DNA of 47,584 nucleotides from Frankia sp. AiPa1 (GCF_023243075.1 NZ_JALKFZ020000172.1:1-47584), one strand, 5' to 3'; positions 32,119 to 41,597 are shown, counted from the stretch's first letter. Numbers and translations: made by a program. Notes: generated from the sequence alone by a model not told the origin.

Positions 32119-35100
32119 CCCCGGACGACGATGCCGCGAGCCACGACGACGCCGCGAGCCACGACGATGCCGCGCACGGGCATGATGCCGCGCCCGGCCA
32201 CAGTTTTGTGAAGATCCACCGTTTCGCGAACATCCACGGCGTCGCGAACGACGGTGCCGCGGGCTACGACGGTGCCGCGGGCTACGACGGGGCGGTGGGC
32301 GACGACGGCTCCGCGAGCGGGGCGATCGAGGACCAGGCGGACAAGCCGAGTCGGCTGCGCTACCTGCGGGAGCCGCCTCGCGGCGGCCTGCCGCCCGCGG
32401 CCTGGAACGAACGGGGGTTCGCGGAGACCCTGACCCACGCCCTGCGGCCGCTGCTGCGTATCCCGTCGCCCCGCCACGAACATCCCGGTCACGGGGCGCG
32501 CCGCGAGCACGGCACGGACGGCTCCGCCCGAACGACCCCCGAGACGCCTGAGAGGGCGGGGGGCCGCTGGGGCCTCGCGCTCGTGGTCGACGCGAACCCG
32601 ACCTTCTCCGCGGTGTGGTCCGACGCGGTCCCGGCCCTGGCGCGGACCCTGCGGGCACAGCGGGTGTTCCGGGAGGTCGACGTCGTCTACCTGGCCGCCG
32701 AGGAGGGGCGGACCGACTCGCTGCGGCTGCTCGGCGAGCCCGACGACGCCGCCGGGAGCTCCCCGGCCACCCTGGTCGACCCCGGGGCGCGGCAGGTGAT
32801 CTGGCTGCTCACCGACGGGGTGGGCCCGGCCTGGTACTCGGGAACGATGGCTCGGCTGCTCGGGGGCTGGGCCGCGGGGGGCCCGGTGGCCGTCCTCGAC
32901 GTGCTCGCGGCGCACCTGTGGCCGCGGACCGACCTGCGGGCCACCCGGGTCCGGATGAGGGCGGGCGGCCCGGGTCTCGGCGGTGCCGGTGGTGGTGGCG
33001 GGGACGCCGGGCCAGGGCTGGACGAGGACAGGGAGCCGGGCTCGGCCGTGCTGCCCGTTCCGGTGCTGGAGATCGACGCGGACTGGATCGCGCCATGGGC
33101 CCGGTTCGTCGCGGCCGAGGAACCGACCTGGTTCGAGACGGCGGCGGTCCTCGCGGGCCCCGACGGGCCGCGCGGTCCCCGTCGCCCCGCGCCGGACGTC
33201 TCGCCGGCGGCAGCCGACCGCCTCGCGGACTTCTGCGCGTACGCCTCGCCCAGGGCGCAGCGTCTCGCCGCCCTGCTGGCCGCCGTCCCGGCGCTGGGGC
33301 GCCGCGGTCTGCGCACGGTCGCGACCATCGCCGGCGCCCACCGGCGGGACCTGTCGGAGGTGCTCGCCTTCGGCCTGCTCGCGCCCGGCGCCGCCAGGGC
33401 GACCTTCGAGCCCGATCCGGACCTGCGCACGACTCTGCGGTCCCAGCTGACCCGCTCCGAGATCGATCGGATCCGCCGCGCGGTCGGCCCAGACCCAGAT
33501 CCAGACGCAGGTCCTGTCCAAGGCCCAGGTCCAGGCCACAGCCCGGACACAGTCCCAGGCGCAGGCCCAAGTCGCGATCCAGGCCCAGAGCCCGGCCCAG
33601 AGCGCGGCCATGGCCCGGGACCCGACTCCCCGTTTCCGGCGCCACCGGTACGGGATGGCCGACCTGTGAGCGACGCCCCGACACCCCTCCGCCAATCAAA
33701 CACTGAAAGTGATATGACAGAGACGATGAGTAGTATCGCTGGGGTGGGTCGACTGATGTCCGGGACCATCGGCGGCGCGACCGACGTGGCTGACGTGGCT
33801 GACGGCCGGCACGGCAGCCGGGCGGCGAGTCCACCGATGTCACCCGGCAGCGAACCGTCGGCGCCGTTCCCCCGCTCCGCCGCACTGGCGGGCACACTGC
33901 CGCGGGTCTGGGGCAACGTGCCGCCCCGCAACCCCCACTTCACTGGCCGGCGCGACCTTCTCGACGCCCTCGACGCGCGCCTGACCGGCGGGATCGCCGC
34001 CGTCCTGCCCGAGGCGCTGCACGGGATGGGCGGGGTCGGCAAGACCCAGCTCGCCACCGAGTACGTCTACCGCCACCTGGCCGACTTCGACGTCATCTGG
34101 TGGATTCCGGCCGAGCAGAGCGTGCAGATCGGCAACGCCCTCATCGAGTTGGGGGAACGGCTTGGCCTCGATGCCGGCGCCGAGGCCAACGTCGCCGTCC
34201 GCCAGGTCGTCGAGACCCTGCGCCTGGGGGACCCCTACGCGCGCTGGCTGCTCGTCTTCGACAACGCCGACGACCCCCAGTCGGTCCGCGAGTACTTCCC
34301 GGCCTCCCCGACCGGCCGGATCCTGGTCACCTCGCGCGATCCCGGCTGGGCGAACGTGAGCCGGCCCCTCGAGGTCGCCGTGTTCCGGCGGGAGGAGAGC
34401 ATCGAGCTGCTGCGCAGCCGGGGCGGACCACTGGACGGCACCGACGCCGACCGGCTGGCCGCCGCGCTCGGTGACCTGCCGCTGGCGGTTGAGACCGCCG
34501 CGACCTGGCGCGCCGAGACCGGGATGTCCGCCGACGAGTACCTGCGGCTGCTCGAGGAAAAGCTGACCGATCTGCTTGGCACCCCGACGGCGGACTACCC
34601 GCGCCCGGTCACCGCCGCCTGGAACGTGTCCCTGGACCGGCTCGCCCAGAGCAACCCGGCCGCCCTGGAACTGCTCCAGGTGTGCGCGTCCTTCGCACCG
34701 ACGCCGATCTCCCGCCAGCTGCTGTCCCGTGCCCACAACGAGACCATTTCCGCGGCGCTGGACGAGGCCCTGCGCGACCCGGTGAAGCTCAGCCGGGCGA
34801 TCCGGGACGTCCACCGGTTCGCCCTGGCCCGCATCGACCATCGGGACAACTCCATCGGTATGCACCGCCTCGTCCAGGCGGTGCTCATCGCCCGGATGAC
34901 GCCCCAGGAGCGGGGCACCATGCGCCACGGCGCACACGTGATGCTCGCGGCGAGCGACCCGAACGACCCGTTCAACCCCGCCCTGTGGCGCACCTACGCC
35001 GACCTCTACCCGCACATGATCGCCTCCAACACCGAGCGGTGCGAGGACCCCCGGGTCCGCCAGCTTCTGCTCAACCTCTGCGACTACCTCTGGTCGTGGG

Positions 35101-36380
35101 GAGACCACGAGGAAAGCGTCGCGTTCGCCCGCCGGGTGTACGAGGCCTGGCAGGCCGACTTCGGCGAGGAGGATCCCTACACGCTGCAGATCGGGTTGCG
35201 GTTCGGGTGGGGTCTGGTGGTCGTCGGCCGCTACGCCGAGGCAGCCGAAGTGAACCAGCGGACCTACGAGCTCTCGACCAGGGTCCATGGCCCGGACGCC
35301 GAGCTGACGAACATCCTCATGGGGAATGTGGGTGCCGACCTGCGCTGGCGCGGTGACTTCGCCGCGGCCCTCGGCATCGCCCGGGACGCCCACGCCCGGG
35401 CCCGCAAGGCGTTCGGCCCGGACGACCCGCAGACCCTCAGAGCCGCCCACAACGTGGCGGTCTGCCTGCGGCTGCTCGGCCGCTACACCGAGTCCGCGGC
35501 CCTCGGCGAGGACACCTGGACGCGTTCCGTGCGGCTGTACGGGGAGGACAACGCGCGCAGCCTGACCAGCCTGACCGGGATCGCCCTCGATCGCCGCGAA
35601 CTCGGCGACTATCTCGGTGCCCGCGCCGCCCATGAGGACCTCGACGCCCGGTTCCGCCGCCTGTACGACGTCTCGGCGGACCATCCCGCCCGGCTGCACG
35701 CGAGCCGCTACCTCGCCGTGGCCCATCGCAAGGCCGGCGACCACGCGCGCGCCCTGGTCCTGTCCCGGGATGTCGAGCAGCGCTTCTTCAACCGCTACGG
35801 CGGCCGGCACCCGTCGTCGCTGGCCGCGGCGCTCGGCCTGTCGATCGACCTGCGTCACGCCGGTCTGCTGCACGAGGCCCGCGAGGTCTGTCTGCGGACG
35901 CTGCGCCGCTATGGGGCGAAGATCGGTGAGACCCATCCGCACACGCTCGCGGCGGCGGTCAACCTGGCCGTCATCGAGCGCCTCGCCGGCCGCGCCGACG
36001 AGGCGCTCGACCGCGACGAGCAGACGCTGGCGGCCTACACCGAACGGCTTGGCGAGGCTCACCCCAGCACGCTCGCGGCCGCGACGAACCTGGCCAGCGA
36101 CCTGTACGCGCTGGGGCGTTTCCCGGCGGCGTTCGACCGGGACGAACGCGGTCTCGAGATGTCGACCCAGGCGCTCGGAGAGCGCCACCCCACGGCCCTG
36201 GCGATCGCGGCGAACCTGGCGACGGACCTGCGTGCGCTGGAACGCACCGACGACGCACTCGAGCGACAGGCCACCACGCTGAGCCGCATCGACGCGGTGC
36301 TCGGCCGGGACCATCCGGCCACCCGCCAGGTCGTCGCCTGGATCCGGCTGGACTGCGACATCGACCCGATGCCGATCTGA
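32115..36380 (+). CDS. FxsT-like protein: SAV_2336-type N-terminus, NB-ARC ATPase, TPR repeats
   Basis: This is a 1421-residue multidomain STAND protein. Residues about 150-430 resemble the SAV_2336 N-terminal domain ('ALVVDANPTFSAVWSDAV', 'QVIWLLTDGVGPAWYSG'). A Pro/Gly/Asp-rich linker (about 455-515) leads to an NB-ARC ATPase with Walker A GMGGVGKT at 637-644. From about residue 960 to the end are TPRs of the 'ALGERHPTALAIAANLA' type, about 42 residues each. This order is that of FxSxx-COOH-system TPR protein FxsT. The N-terminus has DDAASH and YDGAAG hexapeptide repeats coded by 18-nt units. STAND proteins sense a ligand through the repeats and oligomerise to trigger an effector. It is coupled to the VMAP gene and convergent with the HExxH gene. 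Confidence 0.8.
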   Translation: MTPDDDAASHDDAASHDDAAHGHDAAPGHSFVKIHRFANIHGVANDGAAGYDGAAGYDGAVGDDGSASGAIEDQADKPSRLRYLREPPRGGLPPAAWNERGFAETLTHALRPLLRIPSPRHEHPGHGARREHGTDGSARTTPETPERAGGRWGLALVVDANPTFSAVWSDAVPALARTLRAQRVFREVDVVYLAAEEGRTDSLRLLGEPDDAAGSSPATLVDPGARQVIWLLTDGVGPAWYSGTMARLLGGWAAGGPVAVLDVLAAHLWPRTDLRATRVRMRAGGPGLGGAGGGGGDAGPGLDEDREPGSAVLPVPVLEIDADWIAPWARFVAAEEPTWFETAAVLAGPDGPRGPRRPAPDVSPAAADRLADFCAYASPRAQRLAALLAAVPALGRRGLRTVATIAGAHRRDLSEVLAFGLLAPGAARATFEPDPDLRTTLRSQLTRSEIDRIRRAVGPDPDPDAGPVQGPGPGHSPDTVPGAGPSRDPGPEPGPERGHGPGPDSPFPAPPVRDGRPVSDAPTPLRQSNTESDMTETMSSIAGVGRLMSGTIGGATDVADVADGRHGSRAASPPMSPGSEPSAPFPRSAALAGTLPRVWGNVPPRNPHFTGRRDLLDALDARLTGGIAAVLPEALHGMGGVGKTQLATEYVYRHLADFDVIWWIPAEQSVQIGNALIELGERLGLDAGAEANVAVRQVVETLRLGDPYARWLLVFDNADDPQSVREYFPASPTGRILVTSRDPGWANVSRPLEVAVFRREESIELLRSRGGPLDGTDADRLAAALGDLPLAVETAATWRAETGMSADEYLRLLEEKLTDLLGTPTADYPRPVTAAWNVSLDRLAQSNPAALELLQVCASFAPTPISRQLLSRAHNETISAALDEALRDPVKLSRAIRDVHRFALARIDHRDNSIGMHRLVQAVLIARMTPQERGTMRHGAHVMLAASDPNDPFNPALWRTYADLYPHMIASNTERCEDPRVRQLLLNLCDYLWSWGDHEESVAFARRVYEAWQADFGEEDPYTLQIGLRFGWGLVVVGRYAEAAEVNQRTYELSTRVHGPDAELTNILMGNVGADLRWRGDFAAALGIARDAHARARKAFGPDDPQTLRAAHNVAVCLRLLGRYTESAALGEDTWTRSVRLYGEDNARSLTSLTGIALDRRELGDYLGARAAHEDLDARFRRLYDVSADHPARLHASRYLAVAHRKAGDHARALVLSRDVEQRFFNRYGGRHPSSLAAALGLSIDLRHAGLLHEAREVCLRTLRRYGAKIGETHPHTLAAAVNLAVIERLAGRADEALDRDEQTLAAYTERLGEAHPSTLAAATNLASDLYALGRFPAAFDRDERGLEMSTQALGERHPTALAIAANLATDLRALERTDDALERQATTLSRIDAVLGRDHPATRQVVAWIRLDCDIDPMPI

Positions 36381-36387
36381 ACCGCCC

Positions 36388-36408
36388 GGCCGGCGCTGAC
36401 CGCCGGCC
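36388..36408. terminator. Hairpin between convergent FxsT-like and HExxH genes
   Basis: GGCCGGC (36388-36394) and GCCGGCC (36402-36408) form a perfect 7-bp stem with a 7-nt loop, in the 76-bp gap between two convergent stops. It is likely a bidirectional terminator. No T-run. Confidence 0.5.
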
Positions 36409-36456
36409 ACTGTGGGCCGGCGACCGGCTCGGGCTGGTCCGTGCCGGGGCGACGGA

Positions 36457-38565
36457 CTACCTGGGCGCCGGCACGTGCGGCGCGGTCGGCGAGGCGCGTC
36501 GCGGGCCGTCGCCGGGGCCAGCCCCGCCGCCCATGCTCGTCCCGCCCATGCCCGTCCGGCCGTCTGTGCCCGTGCCGTCTGTGGGCGGGGAGGGGGCCGG
36601 GACGAGCGGGACGAGCCATGCGGCGAGCTCGGGGAAACTGACCGGGCCGCCCTGGCGCGTGACCTCGCGAGCGACCGCGAGAACCAGCTCCGGCCGCATC
36701 CGCAGTACCCGCTGCGCGGCCGGATCTCCCGTGCCGGCAAGGGCCAGCCCCACCAGTGCCCGTCGGTTCTCGCCAGGCCGGCGCAGGTGCGCGAGGTACA
36801 GCTCCCGGGCACTGGCATGGTCGCCGCGCACCAGCGCGCAGTCCGCGGCACTCGCGCCACGGTAGACGCGGCCGGGATCGTCCCGCTCGACGCGGCGCAG
36901 GGCATCGCGGTCGGAGAGCCACAGCCGAGCCAGGCACGCCCGAGTGTCAAGCCGGCGAGCGGCCGGATCGGGCGCGAGGCGGCTCGCCGTCGCGGCCGGC
37001 TCCAGCCCGATCCGCCCCCCTGAGGTCCAGGCGGCGGCGAGGCGACGCGCGACCGGGATCGGCACGCCGAGATGGTGCGAGTTCCACAGCGCGTGGGTGT
37101 CCGCCGCCGCGAGGTCCGCGAGGTGGCGGGCGTGCGCCGGCACGGGCTCGGCGAGCCAGCCGTGCACCGTGGTGGCGATGCCGGTCACGAACCGGCGGCC
37201 CAAGGCCGTGAGCGGACCGGTTCGCAGCAACTCGACGGCGGTCTCGCCCACCGCGCGGCGCCACAGGGCGAACTCGAAGTGCGCGAGCATCGCCTCGCCG
37301 GCGCTGGACCGACGGCGTCGCGTCCGCCAGAAGTCGGTGACGCCGAAGTAGGCGTACAGCCCCTCCAGCACGCCGCGAGCGGGGCGCGGGTCGTCCCGCC
37401 AGGGGGCGCGCAGCAGCTCGGGCGGGGCCGCGGGGTCGACGAGGGCACCGAGATGCGACAGGGCACCGAGCAGGGTGTGGCGCAGCTCGTGGGCCAGGGT
37501 CGCCGCGCCGTCCACGGCGTCATGCGGCACGGACATCTCGATGCTGCCGATGGCATCGCCCGAGGTGGCGCTGAACGAGCGAAAACGTGCCGCGGCCGGG
37601 AAGGGCACGATCGCGGTGATCGCCGTCTCGACGGCCGCCGCGGTCCGGGGGTGGCCCGCGCGCAGTACCTGCCGGGCCGCGCTGAGCTGGCCTTGCCAGC
37701 GCGCGACCGCCGCGGCGGGCAGCCGCACCGGCCCGGCGGCGCCGCTCGCCACGCGGTACGGGTCGGCATCCTCGACGACGACGCCGGGGGCGACGGTACG
37801 GGTCGGCTGCCATCCCCGCGTCGGATCCGGCTCGCCCGGCGGGTCGGGCCCGGCACCGGCCGAACGGTCCGGGCCGAGCGCATCATCCGGGTCACGTGAA
37901 TCATCCGGTTCGGGCCGAGGATCCGGGCCGCGCGCGTCGCCGGGTGAACCTGGGACGCCCGGGGTGGTCGGGTGGTCGGGGACCGGGACGGCCACGTCAC
38001 CGTGGGGGCCGACGATCCGCACCCGCGTCCGCGTCGACACGACCGTGGCGGTGTCCCAGGGTTCGAGGCCCGCCAGGTGGGCGTGGCCGAGTGAGGGAAG
38101 GTGGACGACGCCACGCCGGGCGGGGACGGCGAGCGTGCTGACACACCCGGCGCGCACCGTGGCGGCCACGGCCAGCGTGTGCAGGTACCCGACCTCCACC
38201 CACAGTGGAGCGGCGGCCGGCGTCGGGTCGCGCAGCCGGCGCAGCAGCCGGGCGGCCCAGGCCCCGGTGAACGGTCGGTCGAGGACGGTGCGTACCGCCG
38301 CGGGGTCGCGGCGCTCGGCGGCGACGAGGATCTCCCAGGCCTCGTCCACCGGTGCGAGCGGTCCTGGCGTCGCGGGCTGCTCCCGCAGGAGCTCGAGTGC
38401 GGCGCGGACCGCGATCCGCCGGTAGCTGGTCTCGGCGGCCATCAGCCGCCGCACGACGGCGGGGTCGAGCCCGCCCAGGGCCAGGGAGTCGACGTCGAGG
38501 ACGGACAGCCGATGCAGGCCGACCTCCGAGCCGTCGGGTGTACGGCCGGGCGGCGCGGCGGGCAT
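36457..38565 (-). CDS. HExxH-motif protein, alphaKG-HExxH-type peptide beta-hydroxylase family
   Basis: This 702-residue protein has its HExxH metal motif, HELRH, at residues 359-363, in the family context 'GAATLAHELRHTLLGALSHL' preceded by 'SVPHDAVD'. The N-terminal helical segment ('HRLSVLDVDSLALGG', then 'AAETSYRRIAVRAALELL') is also typical of HEXXH-domain proteins that accompany FxSxx-COOH peptides. Annotated relatives are Fe(II)/alpha-ketoglutarate enzymes that beta-hydroxylate residues of ribosomal peptides, so a protease role is less likely. A Pro/Asp-rich insert (about 196-250) separates the helical part from the core. Its ATG shares one base with the stop of the upstream small peptide gene (TGATG), strongly implying that peptide is its substrate. 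Confidence 0.78.
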   Translation of the reverse strand: MPAAPPGRTPDGSEVGLHRLSVLDVDSLALGGLDPAVVRRLMAAETSYRRIAVRAALELLREQPATPGPLAPVDEAWEILVAAERRDPAAVRTVLDRPFTGAWAARLLRRLRDPTPAAAPLWVEVGYLHTLAVAATVRAGCVSTLAVPARRGVVHLPSLGHAHLAGLEPWDTATVVSTRTRVRIVGPHGDVAVPVPDHPTTPGVPGSPGDARGPDPRPEPDDSRDPDDALGPDRSAGAGPDPPGEPDPTRGWQPTRTVAPGVVVEDADPYRVASGAAGPVRLPAAAVARWQGQLSAARQVLRAGHPRTAAAVETAITAIVPFPAAARFRSFSATSGDAIGSIEMSVPHDAVDGAATLAHELRHTLLGALSHLGALVDPAAPPELLRAPWRDDPRPARGVLEGLYAYFGVTDFWRTRRRRSSAGEAMLAHFEFALWRRAVGETAVELLRTGPLTALGRRFVTGIATTVHGWLAEPVPAHARHLADLAAADTHALWNSHHLGVPIPVARRLAAAWTSGGRIGLEPAATASRLAPDPAARRLDTRACLARLWLSDRDALRRVERDDPGRVYRGASAADCALVRGDHASARELYLAHLRRPGENRRALVGLALAGTGDPAAQRVLRMRPELVLAVAREVTRQGGPVSFPELAAWLVPLVPAPSPPTDGTGTDGRTGMGGTSMGGGAGPGDGPRRASPTAPHVPAPR

Positions 38566-38753
38566 CAGTGCAGCCGTCGCCTGCCGCCGCCGCCGTCCCC
38601 CGTGTCCCGCGACGCTCGGACACAGCAGGGGCCCAGGTCGCTGAGCACATGTTCGACACCCGCGCGGAGAGCGCTGTCCATGCTGTCCCGGAGCCTGTCG
38701 AGGCTCAGCCCACGTACGTCGGCGAGCCGTAACCCTGGGGCGGAGTCAACCAT
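38565..38753 (-). CDS. FxsA-like RiPP precursor peptide, 62 residues
   Basis: The peptide begins MVDSAPGLRLADVRGLSLDR, which fits the leader of FxsA-type (FxSxx-COOH) peptides: short conserved 'L.D.RG..L..L' followed by an amphipathic helix ('MDSALRAGVEHVLSDL'). The C-terminus does not end in F-x-S-x-x. Instead it has Cys43-Cys44, then an Asp/Gly-rich stretch, then RRRLH with a terminal His. GGGAG lies 5 nt before the ATG at 38753. The TGATG junction with the HExxH gene makes enzyme-substrate pairing likely. No radical SAM gene (FxsB) is nearby. Candidate modified residues are in the last about 20 positions; this is inference. Confidence 0.65.
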   Translation of the reverse strand: MVDSAPGLRLADVRGLSLDRLRDSMDSALRAGVEHVLSDLGPCCVRASRDTGDGGGGRRRLH

Positions 38754-38969
38754 GACGCTCCCGTTCGTCCCCGACGGCTTCCGCTCGGTGGCCGGAAACC
38801 GGCGGCCGAAGCGTCACCAACAGGGCAGAAGGTCAAGGCCGCGGCACAAGTGTCGCATACCCCACCAGGGTGACGCGCCGCGAACGGGACCATCCAGCAC
38901 CCACCAGCACACAACGGTGGCAGGCGGTGGGGAACCACCCGGGCGTTCGCTGGGTGACGGTGCGTTGGG

Positions 38970-41036
38970 TCAGGGCTTGGCGCAGGCGGGTCGCACGCCG
39001 ATGTCCGCGTAGTACCTCTGCGCCGCCGGGGCGAGGGGAATCAGGCAGTACAGCGAGCTGGTCGAGATGGCCTCGCGGGCGGTGCGGAACCCGCGCCCGC
39101 TGTCGGCGCCCCACAGGGCCGTCTCGAAGGCGGCGCGGTCGTCGACCAGGGCGCGGGCGGTGAAGGTGACCAGGTCGGGGTCGGCGCTGCGGTCGACCAC
39201 CAGCCCGTTGGGCACACCGATGGTGTCCACCGCGGGTACGCCGGAGTAGTCGCGGGAGGTGACGGCCACCGGCTCGTACACCTGCCCGGTCACGAACCTG
39301 TCGCCGAGACGGGGCCGGTAGAAGGCATCCCAGTTGGCCTGCATCGGCTGGAGATACTTCGTCAGCGGCAGGATCCGTACCCGCAGCCCTGTTCCGAGGG
39401 CCTGCACGATCTGCGGTGTCGGCGCGCCTCCGGCCCACACCAGGCCGTCGATCCGACCTGACCGCAGGTCCGCCAGGCCATGGGTCAGGTCGTTGGGCAC
39501 CTGTGCCGGTGCGCAGCCGAGCACGTTGTTGAACAGCACCTTGCCGAGCTGCGCGGTGCCGGAGATGTTCAGCCCGGCGGAGATCGTCCTGGTGCACAGC
39601 TGGGCCGCGTCCGTGATCTGGGAGTCGGCCTGCACGAGGACATGGAGCAGGTCGAACCAGAGCGGCCCCACGGTGCGCAGGCCGGACAGCGGCGCATTGT
39701 CGAACTGGCTGACGCCGAAGCGGGCGTCCACCGTGGTGTTGAGCTGGGCGACGGCCATCGCGCAGGTCGCGCCGGCCGGGTCCTGCAGGCGCAGCAGGTT
39801 GTCGCCGGTGCCGTTGGTGGACAGCACGTTCACGGTGGTCCCGGGGTAACGGTCCTCGATCCGGGCGGCCAGGGCCTTGCCGTAGGCGTCGTAAGGAGTG
39901 TCGTGCTGACCGGTGTAGACGGTGACCGTCGGGCACGCCCCGAGCCGTGCCGACGGATGCCATGGCGAGGTGGGCGACGAGGGCAGCAGCACGGCCAGCA
40001 GGCCCACGATCGCCACGGCGGCCCCCGTCAGGACGACGACCGTGCGCCGCCGGCGGCGGGGCTCGACCGGTATCGACTTCTTCACCTCCGGGCCGGTCTC
40101 GGGGGGAGGACGCTCGTGGGGCGGGGCGATGATCGTCGTCTCCCAGCTACGGTCCTTGTCGGGGCTGTTCTCCTCGAAGGGGTCGGAGCCGTCGCCGAGG
40201 AGGCTGGCGATCAGCTGGCGGGCGTCGGGGCGGCGGTACTGGTTCTTGGTCAGTGCCCGGCGGACGATGGCCTCGAGGTCGGAGGGCAGGCCGGTGAGGT
40301 TGGGGTCCTCGTAGACGACCTTGTCGAACAGCTCCGCGAAGGTGCCCTCGCCGAACGGTGCCCGGCCGGTCGCCGCGTACAGAACCACACCGCCCCAGGC
40401 GAACACGTCGGCGGGTTGGGCGATGTCGAACCGGCCGTGGTGGCGGGCTCGCTGGGCCTGTTCGGGTGCCATGAACGCCGGGGTCAGCCACTCGTCGGGG
40501 TCGCCGGTGTCGCGGGCGTTGTCGGGGCCGGCCAGGGCGGCGGCCACGCCGAAGTCGATGACCCGCGGGCCGAACCTCGCCAGCAGAACGTTCGCCGGTT
40601 TGAGATCGCGATGTACGACACCGGCGTTGTGGATGGCGCTCAGCGCGTTGGCGACGCCGATCGCGAACCGTTTGACGTCGTTTCCCGACAGAGGCTCGCC
40701 CGAGGTGATCTGGCGGCAAAGGTCCGGGCCGTCGACATACTCCGTCACCAGGTAGGGCGTCGGACCGTCGTCATAGTCCAGCACGGCCGCCGTGCAGAAC
40801 GGTTGGACCTGCTGGGCGTTGTGGATTTCCCGGAGAAAACGTGCGCGGAATCCGGGCGCGGAGGCGTACTTGGCCCGGATGACTTTGACGGCCACGGGCG
40901 GGTCGTTGTCACGTACGGCGAAGTAGACGGTGCCCATCCCGCCCTCGCCGAGGATCCGCCGCAACCGGTACGGGCCGATCTCATCCGGATCCTGGGCGCG
41001 AATCGGCCGTCCGGGCAGGTCGCGCGGGTACGTCAT
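38970..41036 (-). CDS. Membrane Ser/Thr protein kinase with extracellular TAXI-type solute-binding domain
   Basis: This 688-residue receptor kinase has a Hanks-type kinase domain (22-285): glycine loop GEGGMGTV, Lys51 in VAVKVI, HRDLKPAN at 142-149, DFG at 161-163 and 'FMAPEQ' after it. One membrane helix (about 332-352, 'VVVLTGAAVAIVGLLAVLLP') leads to an outer domain (about 366-688) that looks like a TAXI/TRAP periplasmic binding protein: 'VTVYTGQHDTPYDAYGKALA' and 'TCAMAVAQLNTTVDARFG'. It probably senses a small ligand outside and phosphorylates cytoplasmic targets. ATG at 41036 begins the kinase domain; the frame is open to 41444. It lies 216 bp upstream of the peptide gene on the same strand. 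Confidence 0.85.
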   Translation of the reverse strand: MTYPRDLPGRPIRAQDPDEIGPYRLRRILGEGGMGTVYFAVRDNDPPVAVKVIRAKYASAPGFRARFLREIHNAQQVQPFCTAAVLDYDDGPTPYLVTEYVDGPDLCRQITSGEPLSGNDVKRFAIGVANALSAIHNAGVVHRDLKPANVLLARFGPRVIDFGVAAALAGPDNARDTGDPDEWLTPAFMAPEQAQRARHHGRFDIAQPADVFAWGGVVLYAATGRAPFGEGTFAELFDKVVYEDPNLTGLPSDLEAIVRRALTKNQYRRPDARQLIASLLGDGSDPFEENSPDKDRSWETTIIAPPHERPPPETGPEVKKSIPVEPRRRRRTVVVLTGAAVAIVGLLAVLLPSSPTSPWHPSARLGACPTVTVYTGQHDTPYDAYGKALAARIEDRYPGTTVNVLSTNGTGDNLLRLQDPAGATCAMAVAQLNTTVDARFGVSQFDNAPLSGLRTVGPLWFDLLHVLVQADSQITDAAQLCTRTISAGLNISGTAQLGKVLFNNVLGCAPAQVPNDLTHGLADLRSGRIDGLVWAGGAPTPQIVQALGTGLRVRILPLTKYLQPMQANWDAFYRPRLGDRFVTGQVYEPVAVTSRDYSGVPAVDTIGVPNGLVVDRSADPDLVTFTARALVDDRAAFETALWGADSGRGFRTAREAISTSSLYCLIPLAPAAQRYYADIGVRPACAKP

Positions 41037-41397
41037 CGCATCCGCCGTCGGCGCGCGATCAGGTGACGGGCGTGACCCGCGGCCGCGTTCCCGTCGTGGC
41101 TGGCTGCGCACGGCCGATCGTTGCCCGTGTTTCTCGGCGCGTCCCCCGACACGTGGCACCCCCCTGCCGGGAATCCCGGGCTGCCCGTCACGCTGCTCCC
41201 GTCCGACGTTATCCGACCAGTCGCGCTCCGTGGGTCCGGCTGCTCGAAGGAACCATACCGGAGCGAAAAGTGACCGCAGGATAGACCTGCCTGTGCGAAA
41301 TCGGCAATTCCAGCCGGACCGCATCCGGCCGGTCCGCGTCCGGTCCGCACCGGTGCCGGCCCGGTCGGGTGAGGGGAAGCCTGCCCGTGGCCGAGCG

Positions 41398-41597
41398 CTT
41401 GGTAGCGTCCGCCCTGGCAACGTAAGCGGGGTGCCCCGGGCCACCGGGGAGAATCGGGAAGCCGGTGGGAGTCCGGCACGGGCCCGCCGCGGTGACCGGG
41501 GAGCAGCCGTCCACGCGTCCTCACGCAGCCACTGGGTCCTGCTGGCCTGGGAAGGCGGACGGCACGGCGTTGATCCGGGAGTCCGAAGACCGGCCCC
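41398..41597 (+). ncRNA. Cobalamin (B12) riboswitch
   Basis: Conserved cobalamin-riboswitch blocks appear in order: GCCGGTGGGAGTCCGGCAC-like segment at 41461-41479, GGGCCCGCC at 41480-41488, GCCACTG at 41528-41534, TGGGAAGGC at 41548-41556, and a B12-box-like GAGTCCGAAGACCGGCC at 41579-41595. It lies about 45 bp upstream of bluB, a B12 lower-ligand biosynthesis gene. High B12 would be expected to shut off bluB. The exact 5' end is approximate. Confidence 0.85.

Noticed and set aside
33840..36950. A minus-strand open frame of more than 1000 codons opposite the FxsT-like gene
   Set aside because: It is antisense to clear NB-ARC and TPR motifs, has no family features, and such frames are expected opposite GC-rich genes.
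36457..38565. HExxH protein as a secreted metalloprotease
   Set aside because: No signal peptide or membrane segment is seen, and the sequence around HELRH and the N-terminal helices fit the peptide-modifying HExxH family instead.
39480..41066. A plus-strand frame of 528 codons opposite the kinase-TAXI gene
   Set aside because: Composition is Gly/Arg/Val-rich with no motifs, and the minus-strand frame has full kinase and TAXI features.
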